A DNA stretch of 34,793 nucleotides from Opitutaceae bacterium (GTDB lineage Bacteria > Verrucomicrobiota > Verrucomicrobiia > Opitutales > Opitutaceae). A program made the position numbers and the translations under genes. The notes below the pieces were generated by a model. That model saw nothing but the letters and a program-made list of their open reading frames with translations. It ran no database searches and was not told the DNA's origin. Below, in pieces: positions 15,470 through 24,600 of the stretch (positions are counted from its first letter, which is position 1; each line of letters begins with the position of its first letter). The stretch is taken from contig JANQKI010000021.1 in assembly GCA_028281165.1 (NCBI GenBank), positions 1 to 34,793 on the forward strand, in the 5' to 3' direction.

Positions 15470-15593
15470 GGCTGTTTAAAAAAGAGAGCTGTAGTTTATG
15501 TTGAATCTAAGAATGCGAATAGCCTCTTTAAGCTCAAGAGGTTATGTTGGCTTTTGGTTTACGAGCGTGTTCATCATTTCCATTGGCCATGCT

Positions 15594-16511
15594 TCAGATG
15601 GAATTGTACCAGGCTCTGAGTTGCACTGGTACTATTAATGACTCGAGCTGCTGGTCGAAGGTCTGAGGAGATGTTTTAAGAAGACCTTTGAGCGGCTCGA
15701 GGTCCATGGACAAATCTGGCTGACGATTTGCCGCCCAAGCCTGATCATCACGTTTTGCCGAAACGATCAACTCGGTCGAGAGGCCGAATCGCTCTGCAAT
15801 CTTAGTTCCCATATCGTAGCGTGATAAGCTCTCAGAACCGGCCCAGTGATAGATGCCTTTCAGGTCATTCCGTTCGCAGAGCTCCACTAAGACATCGGCT
15901 AGATTGTCGACGAGGCAGACTTGCCGCCGTTCATCCGTAAAAAGCGGAGTTTCCTTCCCCTGCGACCAATCGCGAAGAAGTCGCTCATGTAGACTCCGAT
16001 TGCCCGAAGGACTGTTTCCACTCAATAGTGGAACGCGGAGTGTTGTGGCGAATTCGGCGGCAATTTCATGAACCCTTTGCTCCGAATCCACCTTTTGTTT
16101 AGCGTAGTGATTGATCACTGACACAGAATCCGTTCGGCGGTACGGGGGATTATGTCCATCGAAAACTTGCTCGCTTGAAATGTGGATGAATTTAGCGAAA
16201 AGATGCTTGGCTAAACTCGCCAGTTGAGCCGGAAGTTCAACATTAAGACGATTCGACTTTTCAGGCTCCTCTTCACATCGCGAAGGGTAGGAGAAAGCCG
16301 CGCAATTCACAATTACGTCTGGGAAGACTTCCAATACCTTTCGCTCGGTAGCAAAGCGGTCCAGCAGATCGATTTTCCGCTTCGATTCCAAGCCATCAAT
16401 CTGTCCTGAAAAAGAACCTACAATTCCAATGACTCCATGCTTTCGTCGAGAAGCCGCTTTGGCGAAAGCCGAGCCAAGCAATCCGGAAGCTCCCGTTAGC
16501 AGTATCTTCAT
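15594..16511 (-). CDS. RmlD-like NAD(P)-dependent sugar reductase
   Basis: A 305-aa short-chain dehydrogenase of the dTDP-4-dehydrorhamnose reductase type. N-terminal TGASGLLGSAFA gives the nucleotide-binding GxxGxxG; VIVNCAAFSYPSRCEEEPE matches the RmlD signature (VVNCAAYT.VD.AE.E). The catalytic set is ISSEQVFDG (Ser112/113) and NHYAKQK (Tyr136, Lys140). DERRQVCLVDNLADVLVEL is the usual substrate-side block. Because no rml operon surrounds it, the substrate may differ from dTDP-sugar (methionine adenosyltransferase regulatory-like and other reductases share this fold). It begins 9 bp after the SixA-like gene and is probably co-transcribed with it. Confidence 0.82.
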   Translation of the reverse strand: MKILLTGASGLLGSAFAKAASRRKHGVIGIVGSFSGQIDGLESKRKIDLLDRFATERKVLEVFPDVIVNCAAFSYPSRCEEEPEKSNRLNVELPAQLASLAKHLFAKFIHISSEQVFDGHNPPYRRTDSVSVINHYAKQKVDSEQRVHEIAAEFATTLRVPLLSGNSPSGNRSLHERLLRDWSQGKETPLFTDERRQVCLVDNLADVLVELCERNDLKGIYHWAGSESLSRYDMGTKIAERFGLSTELIVSAKRDDQAWAANRQPDLSMDLEPLKGLLKTSPQTFDQQLESLIVPVQLRAWYNSI

Positions 16512-16520
16512 GCCTGCAAA

Positions 16521-17009
16521 CTATTTGAAATGCTTATGATTCAGATGCCACTCAATTTGCCAGGGAGTCGACTGCTTGCCAATTTTAAGATGAGAGAGAC
16601 AAAGTATGGCTGATTTATTGAATACAACGCGCTCGAATTCTGTTGTTCTTGTTAGAACCAAGGACGCCAGGCGAGACAGGTTTGGTTCATGTCCAACTAC
16701 CATCAGATGATGTTCAATTTCTTCGATGCTCTCCTGGATGTTTGATGGATTGTCGAAGGGCGTAAGTCCGTTCTTCTTTTTCAAGGGAGCTTCGAGCTCC
16801 AAGCCATGCTTTAACGCTTCGGCTGTTTCTCTGGCCCTAATGTATCCTGAATGCCAGATCTCCGACGGCGTGATTAGGCTTTTGCCTTTCAAGCCCTTGC
16901 AAAGTCTAGCTGTTTGCCGCCAGCCTTTCTCGCTTAGAGGACGCTCTTCATCGGTGGGCGCGTCGTCAAGGGCATGGGCATGTCTTACGATATAGAGATA
17001 GATTTGCAA
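16521..17009 (-). CDS. SixA-like histidine phosphatase
   Basis: A 162-aa histidine phosphatase (phosphoglycerate mutase fold). The N-terminal VRHAHALDD gives the catalytic RHG-like motif with His10 as phospho-acceptor. RPLSEKGWRQTARL is the SixA-specific block, SGYIRARETAEAL carries the second Arg, and VVGHEPNLSRL holds the second catalytic His. SixA of E. coli removes phosphate from phosphohistidine proteins; the short length and sequence fit that subgroup, although other small-phosphatase roles are possible. It is the first gene of a short minus-strand unit with the RmlD-like reductase. Confidence 0.87.
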   Translation of the reverse strand: MQIYLYIVRHAHALDDAPTDEERPLSEKGWRQTARLCKGLKGKSLITPSEIWHSGYIRARETAEALKHGLELEAPLKKKNGLTPFDNPSNIQESIEEIEHHLMVVGHEPNLSRLASLVLTRTTEFERVVFNKSAILCLSHLKIGKQSTPWQIEWHLNHKHFK

Positions 17010-17115
17010 AGAGTGAGGTCGTTGTTTGGAGATGAACTTAATTTAAGGGATTGAAAGCGTTAAAAGGGTCAAATCATTTGTTTCGGATCATTTGCAAAGA
17101 CTCTAGCTTCAGTTG

Positions 17116-18132
17116 TTAACTTCGCATATGATGCAAAAGTCGGGACAAGCCTTCACTCATGGATACTCGAGGGCTGTAGCCTAAATCTCTTTTAGCCGCG
17201 GATAGATCGAACCAGTGATCTTTAGCTAACTCTGAAGCGACAAATCGTGTCATGGGTGGTTCGCTTTTCAAACGTAGTGTTCTCCACACGCTTTCCATGA
17301 CAGTTCCCAAGCGCCTAGCGCTTTTAAGGCTGATCCGTTTTTCAATTCTAGGAATTGCAAATTCATCTAGCAGTTCATTAATCCAAGGCCAAAGCTTTAC
17401 GGGTTCGTCATTGGAAATAAAATACGCATTTCCACCGGGATTGGCGGCTTCTCGATCCAAAGCGATCTCAGCTTGTAGGTGAGCGTCAACGACGTTATCA
17501 ATATAGGTGAGATCGACTCGATTGTCCCCTTCGCCAACAATACGAAGTCGTCCCTTCCTAGCTCTCTCCAATACGCGTGGTATCAGATTCGTGTCCCCTG
17601 GGCCCCATATCAAATGAGGTCTTAAGGCGACAGTCTTTAAGTGGCCCGGAGGTAGATCATGCGCACTCAGTACCGCCTTTTCTGCAGTAACCTTGGTAGT
17701 AGGATAGTGGCAGGGTATGCGCTCGCCGTAAGGAAGCGATTCGTCTCCTCCTATTATGGAACTTCCATTGAAGACGACACTTGGCGTACTTGTATAGATC
17801 AGCTTCTTTACGAGGAAATCGCGGCATCCATTTATTATTGCCTGCGTACCTGAAACATTCGTATCTAAAAATTCTTGATATTTCCCCCAGATGCCAACCT
17901 TGGCAGCTGTGTGGAATGTAGTGTCTCTACCTTCGCATGCTTTTCGACACGTCTTAGCATCAGCCAGGTCCGCATAGATCATCTCCACGCCAGCTTTTTC
18001 AAGATCCGACTGTTTGGATCTGCAGAGTCCCCTAACTTCGCACCCCTGCTGTAGTAGCCTTTCAATTATTTTTTTACCGACAAAGCCACTCGCCCCTGTA
18101 ACCAGAACCTTTCTTGGAGGCAAATCTCTCAT
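17116..18132 (-). CDS. NAD(P)-dependent reductase, 3beta-HSD / OleD-like
   Basis: A 338-aa extended short-chain dehydrogenase. VLVTGASGFVGKKI (9-22) is the Rossmann motif; HTAAKVGIWGKYQEF, YTSTPSVVFNGSS, and YPTTKVTAEK (Tyr143, Lys147) form the active site; LRPHLIWGPGDTNLIPRV and YIDNVVDAH complete the 3beta-hydroxysteroid dehydrogenase/isomerase pattern. These blocks are shared with OleD, the 2-alkyl-3-oxoalkanoate reductase of long-chain olefin synthesis, and with hopanoid-linked reductases. OleA, OleB and OleC are not in the window, so the pathway is unresolved. No Shine-Dalgarno stands out before the ATG. Confidence 0.82.
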   Translation of the reverse strand: MRDLPPRKVLVTGASGFVGKKIIERLLQQGCEVRGLCRSKQSDLEKAGVEMIYADLADAKTCRKACEGRDTTFHTAAKVGIWGKYQEFLDTNVSGTQAIINGCRDFLVKKLIYTSTPSVVFNGSSIIGGDESLPYGERIPCHYPTTKVTAEKAVLSAHDLPPGHLKTVALRPHLIWGPGDTNLIPRVLERARKGRLRIVGEGDNRVDLTYIDNVVDAHLQAEIALDREAANPGGNAYFISNDEPVKLWPWINELLDEFAIPRIEKRISLKSARRLGTVMESVWRTLRLKSEPPMTRFVASELAKDHWFDLSAAKRDLGYSPRVSMSEGLSRLLHHMRS

Positions 18133-18237
18133 CTTTTCGTTTTGTAAATCAAATTCTCTCTCAGCTCGGAAGCTCTCATTGCTCTGTCAATCCGAGGCTT
18201 GCATGGGGTTTGGGGTTGTCAAGTATGTGTCGTTCCG

Positions 18238-18936
18238 ATGGCTGATGACTCCCACAAGCGAACAAACCATTTTGCGGGATGCCTTTTAGTAGGAAAACAA
18301 TACGGACTTCTAAAGCATCTCAGCGGTTTTGATAAGTCTCGGCATACCGTGCCTAAATTTGCGAATGACAGAGCTCGTGTTTTTCTTGGAAAGATTTGTC
18401 GTCGGGAACTCGAAGAATGGGCCGAAGCTCTTTATTCCGATTTGCGCGTTGAGCTTGAATACAAGCGTAAGGAGATTTCTTTAGCCTGCAGTGACGGAAC
18501 CGCGTTAATACGCTCCAAGGATTTCGAAATACAAAGACAGTATTCGCTTTGCGAGGACGATCTGCAAACTTATCAAATTTCAACCGAACTCGTATTTCTG
18601 GGCAGTTTTGATTTGGCGATTACTGATGCATTCAATGCTACGGTTGGTTCGCTCTTTGATCGTATGCGTTGCGAATTTATCACTGCTCTCGAGGTGGAAA
18701 CGATCATAGATTCAATCGAAGCCAGGTCGGATTCCCAAATAAGCGTGAATTACCCCTCAAGCTTTCAGTATTGTGATTGTCGAATACATGAATTGGATGC
18801 TGTATTCAGATTTACATCGCAATTCTTGGAAATTCGCTTTCCAGCTTTCAATGTTCCTAAACAGATTGTCGATGCTTTCATTCAATTGAGAGAAAGCTTT
18901 GCGATGGACCCCCTTTTCGCTGAATTGCTTAGCTAG
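18238..18936 (+). CDS. Hypothetical protein, no family recognised
   Basis: A 232-aa soluble protein (from the Met at 18238; a frame to 18199 adds 13 unlikely residues). I see no signal peptide, membrane segment or catalytic motif. It is Asp/Glu-rich with several Cys (YCDCRIHE near the C-terminus) and alternating helix/strand segments. It is the only plus-strand gene between 11.1 and 33.7 kb, divergent from the OleD-like reductase, and converges with the hybrid kinase at 53 bp. It may be lineage-specific. Confidence 0.6.
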   Translation: MADDSHKRTNHFAGCLLVGKQYGLLKHLSGFDKSRHTVPKFANDRARVFLGKICRRELEEWAEALYSDLRVELEYKRKEISLACSDGTALIRSKDFEIQRQYSLCEDDLQTYQISTELVFLGSFDLAITDAFNATVGSLFDRMRCEFITALEVETIIDSIEARSDSQISVNYPSSFQYCDCRIHELDAVFRFTSQFLEIRFPAFNVPKQIVDAFIQLRESFAMDPLFAELLS

Positions 18937-18989
18937 CTTTTGTGGGGTTTTATCCGAGATAGCCAATTTCTTCGCTGGGAGTTCTGGGC

Positions 18990-20555
18990 TCAGACTTTCT
19001 CTTTCTCGATCCAGTAGTGGATTTTTTCAAGAAAGTCGAAGCGCTCGAAGGGTTTACTGATGAAATCGTTTACTCCCGCCTTTTCCCATTGCCCTGCGAC
19101 CATGCTTTCCGGCATGGCGCTTAATGCAATGATGGGTGTCGAGGTGTTGAGCCCGTTTGCTCGAATTCGTCTTGTGGCTTCTAGTCCATCCATTTCCGGC
19201 ATTTGAAAGTCCATTATTATGACCGAATATTCATTTTGACTCGCCATCGCTAAAGCCTGATCGCCGTTTTCGGCCGCTTCGACTTTGTATCCATATCTCG
19301 ATAGCAAATCTTCAACCATTACTCGATTAATGACATTGTCGTCGGCTAACATGACCCTTATGTTTTCTACCTTCGAGGGCTCGGAGAAGCTAATTCCAGT
19401 CTCTTCAGGAGTCTGTCTTCCAAAGGGAATGGAAAACCAGAATTCGGATCCTTGTTTCAGTTCGCTTAGCGTTCCGATTTCACCTCCCATCATGGAAACG
19501 AGCTCTCTGGAAATGGAAAGCCCCAAGCCAGTTCCACGCTTGTCGGGCTTGGCTTGCGAAAAGGGTTTGAACAGATTGTCAAGGACCTCGGGAGCAATGC
19601 CCGAACCCGTATCTTTGACTGCAAAGCGTAACTTCACGGTTTTCTCGTTTTCTTCAATAAGGCTTGTATCAACCGAAACATTACCACCCTTAGGAGTGAA
19701 TTTAATCGCGTTGCTAACCAGATTTATTAAAACTTGAAGAAGCCGGTCTGGGTCGCCTCTTAAAGCAGGGTCGATTTCGTTGTCTAGGGTGCATGTGTAA
19801 TTAAGTTCTGAACTTGCGATTTGAAGCTTAAAGGTGCGTGACAATTGATCTAGGAGTTCATCCAATCGGAAATTCATGTAGGAAAGCGTGAGCGTGCCTG
19901 CTGTCCACTTTGAATAATCGAGTGTATTATCGAGGATGTTAGCCAAGTTATCGTTTACGATCTTGATGGATGCTATATGATCTTTCTGCTCTTCGGACAA
20001 TGGAGTTTCAAGTAGCTGATCGGCGAGGTTTATGGATACACCAATTGGTGTCCTGACCTCATGGCTCAGCATGTTGATGAAATCCTTCTGCACTTCATTA
20101 GCTGTTTCCAACTGTTTGTTCAGTTCGGCGAGCTTTAAGTTGTATTGATTTCGGCTGTATTCGTGTATCGCTTCCAGAAGTTTTATCTTCAGCTTGTCTG
20201 GTTCCCAAGGTTTTTTGATATATTGGAAGATGCGACCTTCATTTATCGCTGCTATGGCGTCGTCAATATCTGTATACGCTGTTAATAGAACAGTTACGAT
20301 TTCAGGCCAACGCGTGCGTGTTTGCTTTAGCAGGTCTACCCCCGTAGCATTTGGCATGCGTTGATCAGTAATGATTACGCCAATACTGGGAGCCTCTTCC
20401 TCTAGCACCTCAATGGCGCTTGCCACGCTTTCGGCTGTTAAAACCTCAAAATATGAGCCGAATACCTTGGAGAAGTATTTTAAAGCCTTTGGCTCATCAT
20501 CGACATAAAGAACTTTAAAGTCCTGAGACGCGTCTGACTTATTTTGCTTTTGCAC
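18990..20555 (-). CDS. Receiver-histidine kinase-receiver protein, PhcR-like
   Basis: A 521-aa soluble protein. Receiver 1 (residues 13-130) has VLYVDDEPKALKYF, Asp64 in VIITDQRMPNATGV, LLTAYTD and YIKKPW, the same subtype as the adjacent gene. HisKA follows with His165 in NMLSHEVRTPIG, then HATPase_c with VLINLVSNAIKFTP, VKDTGSGIAPE and RGTGLGLSISREL. Receiver 2 (400-518) has LADDNVIN, Asp449 in VIIMDFQMPEMDG and FISKPFERFD. Ralstonia PhcR also joins an N-terminal receiver to a kinase-like domain, and the nearby PhcB-like methyltransferase supports the comparison. It is separated from the upstream receiver gene by 191 bp with a hairpin, so it may have its own promoter. Confidence 0.9.
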   Translation of the reverse strand: MQKQNKSDASQDFKVLYVDDEPKALKYFSKVFGSYFEVLTAESVASAIEVLEEEAPSIGVIITDQRMPNATGVDLLKQTRTRWPEIVTVLLTAYTDIDDAIAAINEGRIFQYIKKPWEPDKLKIKLLEAIHEYSRNQYNLKLAELNKQLETANEVQKDFINMLSHEVRTPIGVSINLADQLLETPLSEEQKDHIASIKIVNDNLANILDNTLDYSKWTAGTLTLSYMNFRLDELLDQLSRTFKLQIASSELNYTCTLDNEIDPALRGDPDRLLQVLINLVSNAIKFTPKGGNVSVDTSLIEENEKTVKLRFAVKDTGSGIAPEVLDNLFKPFSQAKPDKRGTGLGLSISRELVSMMGGEIGTLSELKQGSEFWFSIPFGRQTPEETGISFSEPSKVENIRVMLADDNVINRVMVEDLLSRYGYKVEAAENGDQALAMASQNEYSVIIMDFQMPEMDGLEATRRIRANGLNTSTPIIALSAMPESMVAGQWEKAGVNDFISKPFERFDFLEKIHYWIEKEKV

Positions 20556-20653
20556 ATCTAAATCTGTGTGAATCGGTTCGCAGAATAGAGGCTAGTTTTC
20601 GAATGCCTGCTAACAATGCAATTATTTGATGTCGATTCACATCTACAAGAGTT

Positions 20654-20673
20654 AAAACGAGCTAACTTGCTCG
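20654..20673 (-). terminator. Weak hairpin between the two signalling genes
   Basis: Minus-strand CGAGC (20669-20673) and GCTCG (20658-20662) with a 6-nt loop, followed by TTTT. It lies about 75 bp after the receiver/ATPase-like gene and 100 bp before the hybrid kinase gene. With a 5-bp stem it may give only partial termination. A TTGACA on the same strand just upstream could instead mark a promoter for the kinase gene, but no good -10 follows. Confidence 0.35.
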
Positions 20674-20746
20674 CTCAACTACTTGTGTCAAATTGAAAGT
20701 GACGTTTTCGACTGTTGTAAGCGCGTACTTTTTCTGGGTCGTGTTC

Positions 20747-21880
20747 TCACCAATTTTCAAATCGAACCAGAACGTTATCCAGCCAAGATAAATCGAATTC
20801 CGTTTGCTCATTTGTAGCGCCTTCTAGAGGCAGAGTGATACTTATAATGAAATCCGTACCGTTCACCTCTTCCATCTGTATTAGCCCTCCGTGGTGATAA
20901 CCTATTAAGTATGCGCTTAGCAAATCTGACGGGGCATTTAGAAGAGAGGTGTCTCCCCAAGTGCCGCCCTCTATTTTTAACGAAATTCTAATATTGGTTT
21001 GTTCGTCCTCGATATTAGCCACGATTTTGTTGCTTCCTGGCATCTGCCCTAACCATGCCAGCAATGACTTTAGCATTTGCTCTACGAGCCTCTCGTTAAT
21101 TTCGATACCCGAAGCAGATATTTCAGAAGCGATATTCAGGCTTTCCTCAACTCCAGCAAGTCGGCTTGCAGATTTAAGTAACTCTCCAACGTCCACAGAG
21201 CTTGCTTTGGAATCGCTATCATCGCCGTTGATCTTTCGAATCAGATTCTCGGCGATAGCCAGCATTTCCTGGATATCGCTTTTGAGTTCTTCCCAGTGGT
21301 TGAAGGTTGGGTTGCTTGAGTTTGACGAAGCGTTGAAGGGAATCTGCTCTAGAAATGCTTGCGCTGCAGGCAAAGCGTTCTTCGTCAAAGTAAATGCCGA
21401 AGACATCACCAGAATGTCCCTCATTCGGTTCACTCCCTTCATTCGTTGCCAAGCGCTAAGTTTTTCTCTCATCAGTTGATCACGCTCTCGCCTTAATTCG
21501 AAAAACTGCATGGCCTGACGTAGCTCTGTCGTTAAAACCTGGATATCCCAGGGCTTTGTAACGTACCTTAGGATTTCACCACTGTTGACTGCTTCAATAG
21601 CGTCGTCGAGATCTGAATACGCCGTTGTCAACATTCTCGTTATTTGAGGGTAATTCTTTCGGGCGTACTTCAAAAGCTCGACCCCTTTTTCTTCGGGCAT
21701 CCTCTGATCGGTAATAAGAACGCCGATATCACTGTTCTTGTCATCAAGAATAGCTCTACCTTTTGCCGCGCTTTCCGCAGTGAAAATCTGAAAATCATTC
21801 TTAAAGGCGCGTTCAAAGTACTTCAGGGCTTTTTCCTCGTCATCGACGAAAAGCACTCCGAATTGGTTATCATTGGTCAT
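20747..21880 (-). CDS. Response regulator with degenerate ATPase-like C-terminus, PhcQ-like
   Basis: A 377-aa protein. Residues 7-125 are a receiver: VLFVDDEEKALKYFERAF, Asp58 in VLITDQRMPEEKGVELL, LTTAYSD and YVTKPWD. A charged helix follows (FELRRERDQLMREKL). The C-terminal 230 residues resemble a kinase dimerisation plus HATPase fold (LVEQMLKSLLAWLG where an N box would be; LIGYHHGGLIQMEEVNGTDFIISITLPL at the end) but lack the phospho-acceptor His, the N-box Asn and the G boxes, so it is probably a non-catalytic partner. This layout matches what I know of PhcQ. A longer frame reaches 21961; the Met at 21880 fits the receiver start and avoids overlap with the kinase gene. Confidence 0.8.
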   Translation of the reverse strand: MTNDNQFGVLFVDDEEKALKYFERAFKNDFQIFTAESAAKGRAILDDKNSDIGVLITDQRMPEEKGVELLKYARKNYPQITRMLTTAYSDLDDAIEAVNSGEILRYVTKPWDIQVLTTELRQAMQFFELRRERDQLMREKLSAWQRMKGVNRMRDILVMSSAFTLTKNALPAAQAFLEQIPFNASSNSSNPTFNHWEELKSDIQEMLAIAENLIRKINGDDSDSKASSVDVGELLKSASRLAGVEESLNIASEISASGIEINERLVEQMLKSLLAWLGQMPGSNKIVANIEDEQTNIRISLKIEGGTWGDTSLLNAPSDLLSAYLIGYHHGGLIQMEEVNGTDFIISITLPLEGATNEQTEFDLSWLDNVLVRFENW

Positions 21881-21957
21881 CGTTTGAGTTTCTATATTGG
21901 TGTTTGGAGTAAGAGGAAGCAAAAGGTCTATTTCACATACTCGATAATCGGGAAAAA

Positions 21958-24600
21958 TCAATTTTTCCCATCAACTTCCATCGCGAATTGTTCAGATATC
22001 GTTTCAATACTTGTTTGAGTAGCCAAAGGAATGTCGAAGGTAAATCTGGTCCATTGGCCCAACTCGCTTTGAACTGTAATGGACCCTCCATGATTTTGTG
22101 TAATGGTATGGCAAATACTTAGACCCAGCCCCATGCCTCCGCCTACATCTTGAGTGGTGAAGAACGGCTCAAATACGCGTTGCATTATTTCTTCTGTCAT
22201 GCCGATTCCGTTATCCTCAACACTTACAAAAACTCTTCCATTCCTGCTTTCGCTTCGAATGTCGATTTTTTTGGGTCTCTCAACATTTAGCGCTTTAACC
22301 GCTCTGGCCGCGTTGCTCAGCAAATTAACAAGCACTTGTATGATATGACCTTGGGAACCGAGTAGGGTGTCGTTAGAGTCAAGCGATTTCGAAACGTCTA
22401 TTCCTTTGCAATCTTGCGCGGTAAATCTCATTGCGCTATCTACGGCGGCGTTTAGCGAAAAACTCTTTTTTACGTCCACCGCTGAAGGATGAGCGAACGT
22501 ATGGAGGTCTGAAACAATATTCTTGATACGCTCTACGCCTTCGTCGATGTCTGAGAAATAATCCTGAAGGTCATCACTTTGCTCAACCTCGGGCTCTTTC
22601 TTTATTAATTGGAGCGCCGTTATCACATAGTTCAAAGGATTATTTACTTCATGGAGAAGGCCGGCGGAAAGCGTTCCTAGGGCGTTAAGCTTTTCGCTTT
22701 GAACTAGACTCGACTGGGTTTGCTTAAGTTCTCCCAGAGTATTTTCTAGTTCCTCGTTTCTTTGAACCAAGTCTGCCTCCAGCTTGGCTGTTTCGAATAA
22801 ATTTCCTAACCTGGTTTCAACTTCGGTGCGGCTGAAGGGTTTTGTCAGAAAATCGTCAGCTCCGTTTTTCAGCGCTGTTATTTTTGCCGTCTCGTCAATT
22901 CTAGCAGTAAGTAGAATGATTTTAATATCTCTTGTCGAAGGGTCTTCCTTCAATTGTTTACAGACCTCTAAACCGTCTAGTTCCGGCAGCATTAAGTCTA
23001 AAACCATTAGATCCGGATGCAGCTTTCTAGCTAGCTCAAGTCCCTGGAGACCGTCTCTTGCTAGAGCTAAACGATAATCGGACTCCAAGATGCCCTCCAA
23101 GTATTTGCGCATGTCCGGCTCGTCGTCTACAATGAGGAGTGAGGGCTTGTCTCCGGCCGGTAGTTCTGCTTCGAGGTTGCCGAAGGGAGACTCAATAGGA
23201 AGCGAAGCTCTATGCTCGGCTGCTTGGTGCATGTTTTCCAGCCAGTCTTCGTTTGAGCGGGCTTCTGGTGAATCACTAGTCAACATTTCTTCTCTCACAG
23301 GAAGAGATACTCTCATTATGGTTCCAACACCCGGTTCGCTTTCTGCGGCTATCGCTCCGTCCATTTTCTCAGTCAGATCTTTTACAAGAGCCAGACCCAA
23401 GCCAGTACCTTGATACTTTCTCGTAGATGATCCATCTGCTTGGCGAAATCGGTCAAAAATATAAGGAAGATCCTTCTCATCAATACCCACTCCTGTATCC
23501 ACAATTTCAATAATTGCTGACTTCTCATTGGTTTTGCTTCGAATTGTGACAGAACCCCCTTCTGGTGTGAATTTTAGAGCATTGCTGAGCAAGTTTAGAA
23601 AGATTCTCTCCAAGGCATAGACATCCGCCTGCACAATTATTGAGTCTGCTGAGAGTTCCTTCCGAAAATCTATTTGGCTTGGTTCAGCCATGTGAGACAT
23701 AGAGTCGACGATGCCCTTCAGGAATCTGTTGAGGTCTATGTTTTGAAGCGTCAATTCCGTCTTGCCTTCTTCCAACTTAACGACTTCCAGCACGTCATTG
23801 ACTAGTTTGAGTAATCTGAGCGAATTATCTCGTGCAGTTCGCATTAGCCCCGAGACTTTGTCATTCAAAAGTTCCGGCTTTTGTAGCAGATCCTGTATGG
23901 GAGATAGGATTAAGGTCAGAGGTGTTCTCAGTTCATGACTTATATTCGCGAAAAATTGCGACTTAAGCCGATCGAGGTCTTCTAGCTCCTTGTTTCGCGC
24001 GTCCAGTTCTGTTCTCAGATTGAAATCTCGGATGCGAGCTTGAGTGGTAAAGTAACTCGAAGTAACACTGATAACTCCAGTTAGAAAGATAAAAAATACA
24101 TGAGTTGCTATCATGCTATTTCCATTTGGAGTTTTATAAACAACCTGATTAAGATAGCATGCAGTTATATATATAATGATTGTGAATAATGAAACGAAAA
24201 GAGTTTCGTAAAATGTCCAGGGAAGTAAAACTGCAGCACAAAGAACGACTAAATTAAGTGCAGCATAATAAGGTGATAAAGAGCCGTCAGCGAGGAATAT
24301 CATCAAGCTTAGATAGATGTTGACAGATAACGCCCAAGACAGTCCAAGTGCTATAGCGTGTTTTTGACCGACTTTAGTGTAGTGAAGCCAACAAACGACT
24401 CCCACAAAAAACATTTCTACCGCTCGGATAAGTAAAAACTCCTTCAACAACGAAGGATAAAGGAGAAGGTCCTGAGAGATTCCCCATGGAACAGTTATTA
24501 GTACTAGAAAACATCCAATCCTACTCCGACGTATTCGAAGTTCTGTATTTTCCAATCTGTATAAGTCTTCAAATTGCGGCGCTATTTTATTCTTATTCAT
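21958..24600 (-). CDS. Membrane hybrid sensor kinase with two kinase cores, PhcS-like position
   Basis: An 880-aa protein. Residues 28-185 hold about six hydrophobic segments with almost no periplasmic domain, suggesting sensing of a membrane-soluble ligand. Then comes HisKA with His222 in NISHELRTPL and HATPase_c (LLNLLSNALKFTP reading around 335-346, VDTGVGI, GTGLGLALV). A receiver (487-600) has Asp535 in MVLDLMLPELDG and FLTKPFS. Last is a second kinase core with a coiled linker, His650 in LLHEVNNPLNY, and a complete ATPase domain (NLLSNAARAV, VEDNGIGM, GMGLGLSI). The start overlaps the methyltransferase stop by 8 bp (ATGAATAA), so the two proteins are translationally coupled. The membrane part is encoded by noticeably AT-rich DNA like the genes upstream. 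Confidence 0.92.
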   Translation of the reverse strand: MNKNKIAPQFEDLYRLENTELRIRRSRIGCFLVLITVPWGISQDLLLYPSLLKEFLLIRAVEMFFVGVVCWLHYTKVGQKHAIALGLSWALSVNIYLSLMIFLADGSLSPYYAALNLVVLCAAVLLPWTFYETLFVSLFTIIIYITACYLNQVVYKTPNGNSMIATHVFFIFLTGVISVTSSYFTTQARIRDFNLRTELDARNKELEDLDRLKSQFFANISHELRTPLTLILSPIQDLLQKPELLNDKVSGLMRTARDNSLRLLKLVNDVLEVVKLEEGKTELTLQNIDLNRFLKGIVDSMSHMAEPSQIDFRKELSADSIIVQADVYALERIFLNLLSNALKFTPEGGSVTIRSKTNEKSAIIEIVDTGVGIDEKDLPYIFDRFRQADGSSTRKYQGTGLGLALVKDLTEKMDGAIAAESEPGVGTIMRVSLPVREEMLTSDSPEARSNEDWLENMHQAAEHRASLPIESPFGNLEAELPAGDKPSLLIVDDEPDMRKYLEGILESDYRLALARDGLQGLELARKLHPDLMVLDLMLPELDGLEVCKQLKEDPSTRDIKIILLTARIDETAKITALKNGADDFLTKPFSRTEVETRLGNLFETAKLEADLVQRNEELENTLGELKQTQSSLVQSEKLNALGTLSAGLLHEVNNPLNYVITALQLIKKEPEVEQSDDLQDYFSDIDEGVERIKNIVSDLHTFAHPSAVDVKKSFSLNAAVDSAMRFTAQDCKGIDVSKSLDSNDTLLGSQGHIIQVLVNLLSNAARAVKALNVERPKKIDIRSESRNGRVFVSVEDNGIGMTEEIMQRVFEPFFTTQDVGGGMGLGLSICHTITQNHGGSITVQSELGQWTRFTFDIPLATQTSIETISEQFAMEVDGKN

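Noticed and set aside
17030..17115. Short direct repeat ATCATTTG around 17065-17095
   Set aside because: Two 8-bp copies in AT-rich intergenic DNA are expected by chance; no further structure.
20949..21479. 176-codon plus-strand frame opposite the receiver gene
   Set aside because: It is a Ser/Ile/Leu-rich antisense frame across a gene with clear receiver motifs, with no start signals.
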